NCBI RefSeq assembly: GCF_016598475.1 | Contig: NZ_JAEMUX010000061.1 | Span: 1 to 53,184 of the forward strand | Reading direction: 5' to 3' | From: Streptomyces adelaidensis | GTDB taxonomy: Bacteria; Actinomycetota; Actinomycetes; Streptomycetales; Streptomycetaceae | DNA length: 53,184 nucleotides | Part shown: positions 44,670 to 52,200 of the stretch, in pieces | Numbering within the stretch: position 1 is the stretch's first letter | Layout of the letters: every line of letters starts with the position of its first letter | Notes under the pieces: generated by a model | The model's input: only the letters and a program-made list of their open reading frames with translations | What the model was told of the DNA's origin: nothing | The model's database searches: none | Translations under genes and position numbers: made by a program

Positions 44670-45934
44670 GGCCGCTCCAGGACGAGTGCGGTGTTGGCGC
44701 CTCCGAAGGCGGCGTTGATGGTGAGCGCCCGGCGCAGGTCGGCCTGGCGGGGCCGGTTGGGCACGTAGTCGAGGTCGCACTCCGGGTCCGCCCGGGTGAA
44801 ACCGGCGGTGGGCGGCAGTACGCCGTCGGTCAGGGCCAGCAGCGTGATCACGAACTCCACGACCCCGGCCGCCTCCAGGAGATGGCCGGTCGTGCTCTTG
44901 GTGGAGCTGACCGGTATCGACTCGGCCCGCTCCGGGAGGGCGGCGCGCAGCCCCCGGGTCTCGGCACCGTCGTTGTACTTGGTGCCGGTGCCATGGGCGT
45001 TGACATAGCCGAGGGCCGCCCCGCCCGGGTCCCCGGCGAGCCGCAGCGCCTGCCGGGCGGCGAGGGCCAGGCCGATGCCCTCCGGGTGCGGCTGCGAGAT
45101 GTGGTGGGCGTCGGTGGCGGCGCCCCAGCCGACCACGCTCGCCAGCGGCCGGGCACCGCGCCGCCGGGCATGCTCGGCGGATTCCAGTACGACCGCCGCG
45201 ACCCCGTCGCCGAGCAGCAGCCCGCTCCGGTCGGCGCTGAACGGCCGCACCATGCCGTCACGGGACAACGCCCGCCCGGAGTCGAACTTCCCGAACGTCT
45301 CCTCCTCCACGAGGTAGCCGCCGGCGCAGACCGCCACGTCGATCCGGCCGGAGGAGATCAGCCGGCACGCGTGGATGATCGCGGCGGCCGAGGCGACACA
45401 CGCGTTGGTGAACGTCATCCGGGGGCCGGTCAGCCCAAGGCCTCCGGCCAGCGTCTCGGCAAGGTGGGCGGGGACGGCGTCGGCGAGCCGCGCAGCCGTA
45501 TCCACCGCGCCCGCAGCCCTGCCTTCCCCGGCCCCGCCGTTCCCGCCGTTCCTGGCACCCCCGCTGTCCTTGCCGTCCCCGCCGGATTCCGGCGTCGCCG
45601 CCGCGTCCCGCCAGTACCGCGTGATGCTCGTGCAGTCGCCCGCGATGCCCAGCAGCACCGCCGCGTCCGTGCCCCGGGGCAGGTCCGCCATGTCGAGGGC
45701 GTCCGCGCCGCACCGGGCGAGGGCGTGCCGCAGGGCCCACTCCGCGACCGCGTCGGGGCCGTCGGGAGCGGCGCCGGCCATCGGCGTACGGTACGGGCCG
45801 GTGTCGAACCTGGTGGTGGGGGCGAAGGAGGGAAGGCCCGCGAAGACCCCGCGCCTCAGGGCGTCCGCGCCCGTGCCGAACGCGGTGCGTACGCCGAACC
45901 CGGTCACCGTCACATCACCGGTCAACGCGGTCAC
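44666..45934 (-). CDS. Beta-ketoacyl-ACP synthase (type II PKS ketosynthase)
   Basis: The 422-residue ketosynthase keeps all catalytic residues: Cys179 in TFTNACVASAA, His314 in NAHGTGTKYND, Lys346 and His351 in STKSTTGHLLEAAG. It should condense the ACP-bound aromatic starter (expected 3-amino-4-hydroxybenzoyl) with malonyl-ACP. Residues about 115-142 are a Gly/Asp/Ala-rich insertion not normal in the family. The start is uncertain: GTG 45934 begins directly on the AAGGAGG ribosome-binding site; TTG 45925 has ideal spacing, and GTG 45913 gives the usual short N-terminus (VTVTGFGV). It overlaps the upstream ACP gene and its stop overlaps the CLF-like start. Confidence 0.9.
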   Translation of the reverse strand: MTALTGDVTVTGFGVRTAFGTGADALRRGVFAGLPSFAPTTRFDTGPYRTPMAGAAPDGPDAVAEWALRHALARCGADALDMADLPRGTDAAVLLGIAGDCTSITRYWRDAAATPESGGDGKDSGGARNGGNGGAGEGRAAGAVDTAARLADAVPAHLAETLAGGLGLTGPRMTFTNACVASAAAIIHACRLISSGRIDVAVCAGGYLVEEETFGKFDSGRALSRDGMVRPFSADRSGLLLGDGVAAVVLESAEHARRRGARPLASVVGWGAATDAHHISQPHPEGIGLALAARQALRLAGDPGGAALGYVNAHGTGTKYNDGAETRGLRAALPERAESIPVSSTKSTTGHLLEAAGVVEFVITLLALTDGVLPPTAGFTRADPECDLDYVPNRPRQADLRRALTINAAFGGANTALVLERP

Positions 45935-46208
45935 CTCCTTCCACCGAGTCCGTTTCCGCGGTGCTCAGGAACTCCGTGAGCCGCCGCAGCGAAGTGAGCC
46001 GGGCGATGTCCTCGTCGCCGGGCTCCACGACCAGGCCGAACCGCTCCTCCACCACATGCAGCAGCCAGACCAGCCCGAGGGAGTCGAGGACCAGTTCGGC
46101 GTCCTCGGCGAGGTCGTCGGGGACGCCGGGGAAGATCTTGCGGTCGGCGAGCAGCTCCCGGACGGTGTCGGTGGTGAGGACGGACGGCGCGGAGGCTTCC
46201 GCGCTCAT
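45915..46208 (-). CDS. Acyl carrier protein (second of two)
   Basis: The 97-residue protein has the phosphopantetheine site Ser43 in LVLDSLGLVWLLHVVEERFG, within a typical four-helix ACP length with acidic composition. The C-terminal tail (ETDSVEGGDRVDR) carries the AAGGAGG ribosome-binding site of the ketosynthase gene in its coding sequence. Its ATG overlaps the stop of the first ACP gene (ATGA). With two ACPs, one may carry the aromatic starter or growing chain and the other malonate; which is which cannot be read from the sequence. Confidence 0.88.
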   Translation of the reverse strand: MSAEASAPSVLTTDTVRELLADRKIFPGVPDDLAEDAELVLDSLGLVWLLHVVEERFGLVVEPGDEDIARLTSLRRLTEFLSTAETDSVEGGDRVDR

Positions 46209-46480
46209 GCCTTCGCCCCGCGCCCGACGACCTCGGTGACGAGCCCGCCGAGGGTCAGGGAGGCCAGGGGCTCGATGTCGGTGTCCGGGATCTCCACGCC
46301 GAACCGCGATTCGAGCCGCAGCGTGAGCTCGATCAGGCTCAGGGAGTCCAGCTCCAGCCCGCCGACGGTCACCGGACTCTCGTCCGAGATGCCGTCGCGG
46401 CTCAGCAGGATGTTCATCTCGTCGATGACCGTGGTCAGGACGAACTCACGGATCTCGTTGTCCAAGGTGGATGTGCTCAT
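46205..46480 (-). CDS. Acyl carrier protein (first of two)
   Basis: The 91-residue protein starts at ATG 46480 (MSTSTLDNEIREFV) with GGAG nine bases upstream; an earlier ATG at 46495 lacks a ribosome-binding site. Ser46 in LELDSLSLIELTLRLESRFG is the phosphopantetheine attachment site and EIPDTDIEPLASLTLG is the usual helix 3-4 region. It belongs to the PKS part of the operon, after the first ligase. A 12-bp minisatellite lies in the leader between the ligase stop and this gene. Confidence 0.9.
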   Translation of the reverse strand: MSTSTLDNEIREFVLTTVIDEMNILLSRDGISDESPVTVGGLELDSLSLIELTLRLESRFGVEIPDTDIEPLASLTLGGLVTEVVGRGAKA

Positions 46481-46523
46481 GATCGCCGTCTCCATGGGGA
46501 ATGTCGTGCGAAAGTCATGTGAA

Positions 46524-46583
46524 AGGCCGTACGAGAGGCCGTACGAGAGGCCGTACGAGAGGCCGTACGAGAGGCCGTAGGAG
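46524..46583. repeat. 12-bp tandem minisatellite upstream of the first ACP gene (5 units)
   Basis: Four exact copies of AGGCCGTACGAG and one with a single change, in the 147-base gap between the first ligase gene and the ACP gene. On the minus strand each unit reads CTCGTACGGCCT. Confidence 0.95.
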
Positions 46584-46627
46584 AGGTGTCTCTCGGGCCG
46601 TGCCCAGGCCCCGGCACGGGCTGTGGC

Positions 46628-48043
46628 CTAGGTGCCGCTCGCCGCCGCCTGCAAGGTCGCCGCCTGGCGGACCAGCTTCCCGTTGGACGTCCGGGGCAGG
46701 GACTCCAGCAGCCGGATCACGCGGGGCAGCTTGTAGTCGGCCAGCCGCTCCCGGCACCAGCGCAGCAGCTCCTCCGCCGACGGGCTCGCCGCCCCGTCGG
46801 TGACCGACACGTACGCCTCGGTCACGGCCTCGTGGACCAGGACCGCCTGCTCGACGGCCGGGTGCTCGCGCAGCACGTGCTCGACCTCGGTGAGGTCGAC
46901 CTTGAGGCCGCCGATGACGACGAGGGAGTCGGCCCGGCCGCGCACGGTGACCGCCCCGCCCGCGTCCACACCGGCCCGGTCGCGGGTGTGCAGCCAGCCG
47001 TCCGTGTACTGGGTGCCGCCCGAGTCGAAGAGATACGGCGACTCTTCGAGCGCGACGTCCAGTTCACCCTTGTACGCCCGGACCACCACCCCCGGCGCCG
47101 GGCGGCCGACCGACGGCCGCAGGGTGCCGCCGACGTCGATGGCGACGATGCCGGTCTCCGTGGTGCCGTAGGCCTCGCCGACCGCGACGCCGTACCGTTC
47201 GGCGAACCGCGCGGCGACCTCGGGGGGCATCAGCTCACCGCCGGAGACGGCGGTGCGCAGTTCGGGCAGGCCCGGCGGATCGAGGGCGGCGGCGAGCAGT
47301 TCGAAGTGCGTCGGCACCCCGAACAGCGCGTTGATCCGGTGCTCCACCGAGGTGCGCAGGATGTCGCGGGCCGAGACCCGGGGCGCGAAGACGACGGAGA
47401 CGCCGGCCGCCAGCGAGTGCAGCAGCCCGCCGAGCAGTCCGAAGCTGTGGGCCGTCGAGCTGAGCAGCAGCAGCCGGTCGTCCTCGACCGGCATGCCGGG
47501 GACCGAGGCGAACGACTCGATCTCGGCGGCGATCGACCCGGCGGTCCGGCCGATCACCTTGGGGCGCCCGGTGGAGCCCGAGCTGAACTGCACGAGCCGG
47601 TGCGCGCCCGTGGCCGGCCGCCCGGCCCTGCGGCACTCGGTGGCGACCTCGTACTCGGGCCGGAAGCCGAACGCCGCCCGGACGTTGGAGCCGGCCCGGA
47701 CCATGAACTGCGGCCGGCAGGTGGCGCCGAGCGCGTCCACCTCGGCGGGTTTCAGCCGGAAGTCGAAGAGCATCACCTGCGCGCCCAGCCGCCACAGCGC
47801 GAGCAGCACCTCGACCTGGGTGAAGCTGGGCGGGGTCTGCAGGCCCACCGTGGAGCCGGGCCCGATGTCATAACCGGCGAACACGGCGGCCTGCTTGGCC
47901 ACCCGCTCCCGTAACTCCCTGCGGGTGACGGTCTCCTGCCGATGCGTCAGATACGGCAGGCCGTCGTCCCGCGCGTCGAACAGCCGCTGGATCAGGGCGC
48001 CCATCCCGTCCTGGCCGCCCGCGGCCGCCACGAGTTGGCCCAT
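46628..48043 (-). CDS. ATP-dependent aryl-acid ligase (ANL superfamily), candidate 3,4-AHBA:ACP ligase
   Basis: The 471-residue enzyme has the A3 loop VQFSSGSTGRPKV (151-163), AYGTTETG, YTDGWLHTRDRAG, and the C-terminal Lys loop SLPRTSNGKLVRQ. It is shorter than the second ligase (559). It directly follows the two 3,4-AHBA-forming genes and precedes the two ACP genes, so it most likely adenylates 3-amino-4-hydroxybenzoate and transfers it to an ACP as the polyketide starter. Loading on CoA is the alternative. ATG 48043 has AAGGAGG ten bases upstream. Identity of its substrate is inferred from neighbours. Confidence 0.82.
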   Translation of the reverse strand: MGQLVAAAGGQDGMGALIQRLFDARDDGLPYLTHRQETVTRRELRERVAKQAAVFAGYDIGPGSTVGLQTPPSFTQVEVLLALWRLGAQVMLFDFRLKPAEVDALGATCRPQFMVRAGSNVRAAFGFRPEYEVATECRRAGRPATGAHRLVQFSSGSTGRPKVIGRTAGSIAAEIESFASVPGMPVEDDRLLLLSSTAHSFGLLGGLLHSLAAGVSVVFAPRVSARDILRTSVEHRINALFGVPTHFELLAAALDPPGLPELRTAVSGGELMPPEVAARFAERYGVAVGEAYGTTETGIVAIDVGGTLRPSVGRPAPGVVVRAYKGELDVALEESPYLFDSGGTQYTDGWLHTRDRAGVDAGGAVTVRGRADSLVVIGGLKVDLTEVEHVLREHPAVEQAVLVHEAVTEAYVSVTDGAASPSAEELLRWCRERLADYKLPRVIRLLESLPRTSNGKLVRQAATLQAAASGT

Positions 48044-48049
48044 GGGGTC

Positions 48050-49282
48050 TCAGACCTCCTTGCAGAACTCGCCGATGGGCAGGCCCACATGGCGCTTGTC
48101 CTGGGCCAGATAGCCGAGCAGCTCGTCGCCGGTCCGCAACTCGGTGACATTGAGGACCTTGCCGCCCGGACCGAGCACCCGTACATGCCAGTCGTCCTGC
48201 ACGGTGAGGCTGACCAGCCGCCCGTCCTCGGCGTGGGTGCGGATCTCGAGGAGCGGCCGCGACTCCAGCTTGGCCCGGCCGACCACCACCCGCCGGGTGC
48301 GGCCGTCGGCGCCGACCGCCAGCAGGGCGCTGCCGGAGCCCACCTCGCTGAGGTAGCTGGTGCGGTTCTCGGGGCCCAGCGTGTACGAGTGCAGGGCACC
48401 GGCGTTGACCCGGAACGGCCTGGTCGGCATGTACGGCAGCGGGTGCGTCTCGCTGCAGCAGAGCACGAACCCGGAGGAGTACGAGCCGACGAGGATGCCC
48501 TCGTCCTCCTCGAAGTGCGAGCAGGTGTCCACACAGACCCGGTCGCCGAGCCCGACGTGCCGGATGCTCTCGACGGTCAGCGTGGACAGCTCCAGCTGCG
48601 GAGTCGTCGCCTCCAGCAGCCGGGCCAGCGCGAACACCTCGTCGGCGCTGCGGGGCCCGTACAGGATGCCGTCCGAGCCGCGTTCGAGGACGTCGAAGAC
48701 GATGGCCGCCTCCTCCAGGTCACCGACGACGGTCACCAGCTTGCCCTCGGCCGACTCGGCCGCGGCGAGCACGATCTCCAGCGGGATCTTCGTCGGGTCG
48801 GCGAAGTGGATGACCGTGTACGGCAGCGCCATCGCGCCCACGCACGACAGCTGAAGGGTGCGGTCGTCCCGTACGTCGACGAAGCCGGCGACGGGCGGGC
48901 CGGTGACCGGCGTACCGGTGACGGCACGGTTCTCCGCGGCGAGGGCGTCCAGCTCGTCCTGGATGGCGAACTTCCGCAGCAGGAGGTCGATTCCGGCGCC
49001 GGCCGACGACTTGGCGTCGGCAGCGGCCTTCGCGTCCCTGTCGCCCTTGTCGTCCCTGGCGCTCTTCTCGCTCTTGTCGGCGGGCTTGTCGCCGGCCTTC
49101 TTCGCGATCGCCGGGGCCGGTCCGCCGGGAGCCAGCACCCGGGTCACGGTCGGCGGCAGCGTCGCGAGCAGCTCGGCGTCGGCGGAGATGACCCCGGCCA
49201 TCCGGGCGTGGACGGCCGCGTCCACCACCGCCTGGAGCTGCGGACGGGGGACTTCACGGAGATCGATCCACGCGAACCTCAT
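48050..49282 (-). CDS. griH: 3-dehydroquinate synthase II-type enzyme, GriH-like (3,4-AHBA formation)
   Basis: The 410-residue protein is of the archaeal-type DHQ synthase II family: MRFAWIDLREVPRPQLQAVV at the start, then GFVDVRDDRTLQLSC, ERGSDGILYGP, GDRVCVDTCSHFEEDEGILV, GSYSSGFVLCCSETHPLPYM and RPFRVNAGALHSYTL. In the grixazone pathway GriH cyclises and aromatises the C7 product of GriI to 3-amino-4-hydroxybenzoic acid. Residues about 58-98 contain a Lys/Asp/Ala-rich insertion (KKAGDKPADKSEKSARDDKG) that looks like a low-complexity expansion. The ATG overlaps the GriI-type stop. The symbol gives the characterised homologue, not a confirmed local name. Confidence 0.9.
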   Translation of the reverse strand: MRFAWIDLREVPRPQLQAVVDAAVHARMAGVISADAELLATLPPTVTRVLAPGGPAPAIAKKAGDKPADKSEKSARDDKGDRDAKAAADAKSSAGAGIDLLLRKFAIQDELDALAAENRAVTGTPVTGPPVAGFVDVRDDRTLQLSCVGAMALPYTVIHFADPTKIPLEIVLAAAESAEGKLVTVVGDLEEAAIVFDVLERGSDGILYGPRSADEVFALARLLEATTPQLELSTLTVESIRHVGLGDRVCVDTCSHFEEDEGILVGSYSSGFVLCCSETHPLPYMPTRPFRVNAGALHSYTLGPENRTSYLSEVGSGSALLAVGADGRTRRVVVGRAKLESRPLLEIRTHAEDGRLVSLTVQDDWHVRVLGPGGKVLNVTELRTGDELLGYLAQDKRHVGLPIGEFCKEV

Positions 49283-50136
49283 GCGACACCTGCCACGATC
49301 GTCGAGTAATGGGTAGAGGAAGTCATGCTCATGTCATCGGAGATCCCGACGGTGTCGCCGGGGCCGCCCGTACCGCCGGTGCCGTCGTGCACCACGGCGG
49401 CCAGCCGGGACACCAGGGCGGCGGGGGAGGGGGCCGAGAAGACCCGGCGGCCGACGGCCAGTCCCCGGCAGCCGGCCGCCATCACGGCGGTGCCGTACTC
49501 GATCAGGTCGGAGCCGTCCGGTGGGCCGCCGGCCGCGAGGACCGGGATGGGGCTGTGGGCCACCACCTCGGCCATCCGGCTGAGCGGCAGGGCGACGGAG
49601 GTCTTCACCAGGTCGGCGCCCAGATCGGCGGCGACGTTCACGATGTGGGCGAGGAGGTCCGGATCGTGCGGGTTCTCGATCCGAGGGCCGCGCGGGTAGA
49701 CCATCGCGATCAGCGGCATGCCCCAGGTGTCACAGGATCGGGCCACCGCCCCCAGGTCGGCGAGCTGGCGCCCCTCGGTGTCCGAGCCGATGTTCACATG
49801 GACGCTGACCGCGTCCGCGCCGAGCGCCACCGCCTCCTCGACATCGCCCACCAGCACCTTGGCGTCGACATCGGCGGAGCAGGCCGTACTGGCGCTCAGA
49901 TGCACCACCAGCGCGCAGTCCTTGAGGATGTCCGGGGCGAGGGCGCGGGCCCGTCCTTTGTGGACGATGATCCCGTCGGCGCCCCCGACCACCAGGGCTC
50001 TCAACAGGTCTTCCCATTGTCCCGGCGGAGCGACAGGGCCGTCCGAAACGCTGTGGTCGAGCGGTATGAGCAAGTGCCGGTCATCGCCGGCCAGCGAAAG
50101 TCTTCTCAAACGTAATGGCTTGCCAGTTTTCAGCAT
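49279..50136 (-). CDS. griI: GriI-like aldolase forming the C7 amino sugar-like precursor of 3,4-AHBA
   Basis: The 285-residue DhnA-type class I aldolase condenses aspartate semialdehyde with dihydroxyacetone phosphate to the 2-amino-4,5-dihydroxy-6-oxo-7-phosphooxyheptanoate that GriH uses. Asp27 in IPLDHS, Tyr147 in AMVYPRG and Lys178 in DLVKTS have the same spacing (120 and 31 residues) as the catalytic Asp33/Tyr153/Lys184 I recall for the archaeal homologue MJ0400. It is the first gene of the island operon; GGAGAGG precedes ATG 50136. A normal AT-richer promoter region lies upstream. Symbol refers to the grixazone homologue. Confidence 0.92.
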   Translation of the reverse strand: MLKTGKPLRLRRLSLAGDDRHLLIPLDHSVSDGPVAPPGQWEDLLRALVVGGADGIIVHKGRARALAPDILKDCALVVHLSASTACSADVDAKVLVGDVEEAVALGADAVSVHVNIGSDTEGRQLADLGAVARSCDTWGMPLIAMVYPRGPRIENPHDPDLLAHIVNVAADLGADLVKTSVALPLSRMAEVVAHSPIPVLAAGGPPDGSDLIEYGTAVMAAGCRGLAVGRRVFSAPSPAALVSRLAAVVHDGTGGTGGPGDTVGISDDMSMTSSTHYSTIVAGVA

Positions 50137-50669
50137 GGTAAAGCGCCTCTCCGGCTCTGAGGCCGCATTTCAGAAAGTCGAACAGTGGTATCCCGTTGCG
50201 GTCCCCATGTCCGACTCCATGTCCGAAAAACGATGGTCGTAGAACTTTCAATTTCCGCCGGATCTCAGCATTCCGTGCGTGATCGGGTGTTGGCAAGGCG
50301 TGATCATCGGCAAATTTTTATGCGGAAATCGACATGAATATTTGACAGCGGTTTGACAGGAACCCTGGGTTGACGGCACCGGAGGGTGGTGTTCGTGGGT
50401 TGTTATGCGGCAAGTGGTGAGGTGGCGGGTGTGCGGTGCTCTGGGTGAATTTTGCCGACCGGCCCTTATTTTTCCGTGCGCTCTTCCATGTACTCTTTCG
50501 TGCGCGCACGCACCGAACCCCGACCGGTTTATCGGTCGAAGGACTTCCTTGTGGAAATCGAATTTCCCGGCTTAGGGTGACAGCCGCACTCCGGTTCGTG
50601 TTACATGCGTGGCCGTCCCCATCTGGGCCCGGACCATTTGTATCCGGGCGTACCGGAAATGAGCCCCCC
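50137..50669. promoter_or_regulatory. Divergent regulatory region of the biosynthetic island
   Basis: These 533 bases separate the biosynthetic operon from a divergent MHS transporter gene and are clearly AT-richer than their surroundings around 50300-50360. TTTGACAG at 50341 and 50352 is a direct repeat with an 11-bp period, the spacing of SARP activator boxes. Read toward the operon it is CTGTCAAA repeated, followed by an AT-rich stretch with possible -10 elements. A T-rich patch (near 50460-50500) may hold the transporter promoter. No small gene or RNA is recognised. Confidence 0.5.
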
Positions 50670-52034
50670 ATGCCCGAATCCCCGTCCAAGACCGTCGCCG
50701 AGGCCGTGGGCCCGAGACCGGCCCCCTTACCCTCGTCGCCGGCCGGGTCGAGCAACGCGCCCAAGGTCGCCGCCGCGAGTCTCATCGGCACCACGATCGA
50801 GTACTACGACTTCGCCGTGTACGGCACGGCCTCCGCGCTCGTCCTCGGCCCCGCCTTCTTCCCCTCGGGCAACGCCACCGTCTCCTCGCTCGCCGCGTTC
50901 CTCACCTTCGCCGCGGCCTTCCTCTCCCGCCCCCTCGGCGTCGTGCTCTTCGGCACGATCGGCGACCGGCTGGGCCGCCGCAACGCCCTGGTCGCGTCCC
51001 TCCTGTTGATGGGCGTCGCCACGATCGGCGTCGGCCTGCTGCCGACCTACGAGACCGCCGGACTCCTCGCCCCCGTACTCCTGGTGACCCTCCGGCTGCT
51101 GCAAGGCATCAGCATGGGCGGCGAGTGGGGCGGCGCGGTACTGCTGGCCGCCGAGCACGCCCCGCCGGGACGCCGGGCGCTGTACGCCGCCGTCCCGAAC
51201 ATCGGCCCCTCGCTCGGCTTCCTGCTGTCCAGCGCCGTCATCCTGCCCACCCTCAACATCGTGGGCCGCGACGGCTTCACGGAGTGGGCCTGGCGGGTGC
51301 CGTTCCTGCTCAGCACCGTGCTCGTCGTGGTCGGGCTGTGGGTGCGTACGACGGTGTCGGAGTCGCCGGTCTTCAAGGCGGAGGCCCGCCGCTCGACGAC
51401 AACGGAGCCGGCGCCGGAGTCCCGCTTCCCCCTCGGCACGCTCATCGCCCGGTATCCCCGGCGGCTGCTGCTCGGCACCGGTGCGGCGATCGGCGGCTCG
51501 GCCGTCTACTACCTGACGATCGTCTACAGCCTCTCCTACGGGCCGAAGTCGCTCGGTATCCCGCAGAACACCATGCTCACCGCGGCCAGTGTCGGGGCCG
51601 CGGCCGGGATCGCCATCACCCTGCCCGTCGCCCGGCTCGCCGACCGGCTCGGGCGCCGTCCGATCATGCTGACGGGTGCGGCCGGCTGTGTCGTCTGGGC
51701 CGTCCCCATGTACGCGTCCCTCAGCTCGGGCAACGCCTTCGTCATCACCGGGGCGTACACCGTCGGGCTCATGTTGCTCGCCCTGATGTTCTCCCCGGTG
51801 GCGGCGTTCCTCGCGGAGCTGTTCCCGGCGCGGCTCCGCTACACGGGGGCTTCGGCGGCGTTCATCCTCGCCAACACGCTGGGCGGCGGCTTCGCTCCGC
51901 TCGTCGCCACGTGGCTCAACAGCCAGTGGTCGTCGCCGCTGGTGCTCGGCTTCTACACGGGTGGGCTGTGCCTGGTCAGTCTGCTGTGCCTGTTGGCTCT
52001 GCCGGAGACCCGCGAGGACGAGTTCGCGGCCTGA
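50670..52034 (+). CDS. MFS transporter, metabolite:H+ symporter (MHS) type
   Basis: The 454-residue protein has 12 predicted helices and MHS motifs: IGTTIEYYDFAVYGTAS, GTIGDRLGRRNALV, GISMGGEWGGAVLLAAEHAP and the second-half LADRLGRRPIML. It takes up small carboxylates, betaines or similar compounds with protons. It is divergent from the biosynthetic operon and shares its upstream region, so it may import a precursor or simply be a neighbour. The start ATG 50670 gives MPESPSKTVAEAVGPRP; upstream in-frame sequence to 50436 is low quality. A partial paralogue lies at the other end of the window. Confidence 0.88.
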   Translation: MPESPSKTVAEAVGPRPAPLPSSPAGSSNAPKVAAASLIGTTIEYYDFAVYGTASALVLGPAFFPSGNATVSSLAAFLTFAAAFLSRPLGVVLFGTIGDRLGRRNALVASLLLMGVATIGVGLLPTYETAGLLAPVLLVTLRLLQGISMGGEWGGAVLLAAEHAPPGRRALYAAVPNIGPSLGFLLSSAVILPTLNIVGRDGFTEWAWRVPFLLSTVLVVVGLWVRTTVSESPVFKAEARRSTTTEPAPESRFPLGTLIARYPRRLLLGTGAAIGGSAVYYLTIVYSLSYGPKSLGIPQNTMLTAASVGAAAGIAITLPVARLADRLGRRPIMLTGAAGCVVWAVPMYASLSSGNAFVITGAYTVGLMLLALMFSPVAAFLAELFPARLRYTGASAAFILANTLGGGFAPLVATWLNSQWSSPLVLGFYTGGLCLVSLLCLLALPETREDEFAA

Positions 52035-52075
52035 GAGAGGATCGCCCCCGCCGCCCCTACCCGTCCCATCCCGTC

Positions 52076-52157
52076 CCTGGGGGCTGCGCCCCCAGACCCC
52101 CGCTGAAAATCAGCCCCTCCGGCGTTTGAGGAGCGGGGTCCGGGGCGGAGCCCCAGG
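52076..52157 (+). terminator. Long imperfect inverted repeat after the MHS transporter gene
   Basis: GGGGGCTGCGCCCCCAGACC ... GGTCCGGGGCGGAGCCCCAG form a long imperfect hairpin around CAGCCCCTCCGGCGTTTGAG. The block resembles an intergenic sequence found many times in Streptomyces chromosomes. It sits between two convergent genes and can serve both. Confidence 0.7.
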
Positions 52158-52200
52158 GGACGGGAATGGGTCGGGGCGGCGGGGGCGGAAAACCACCCCG

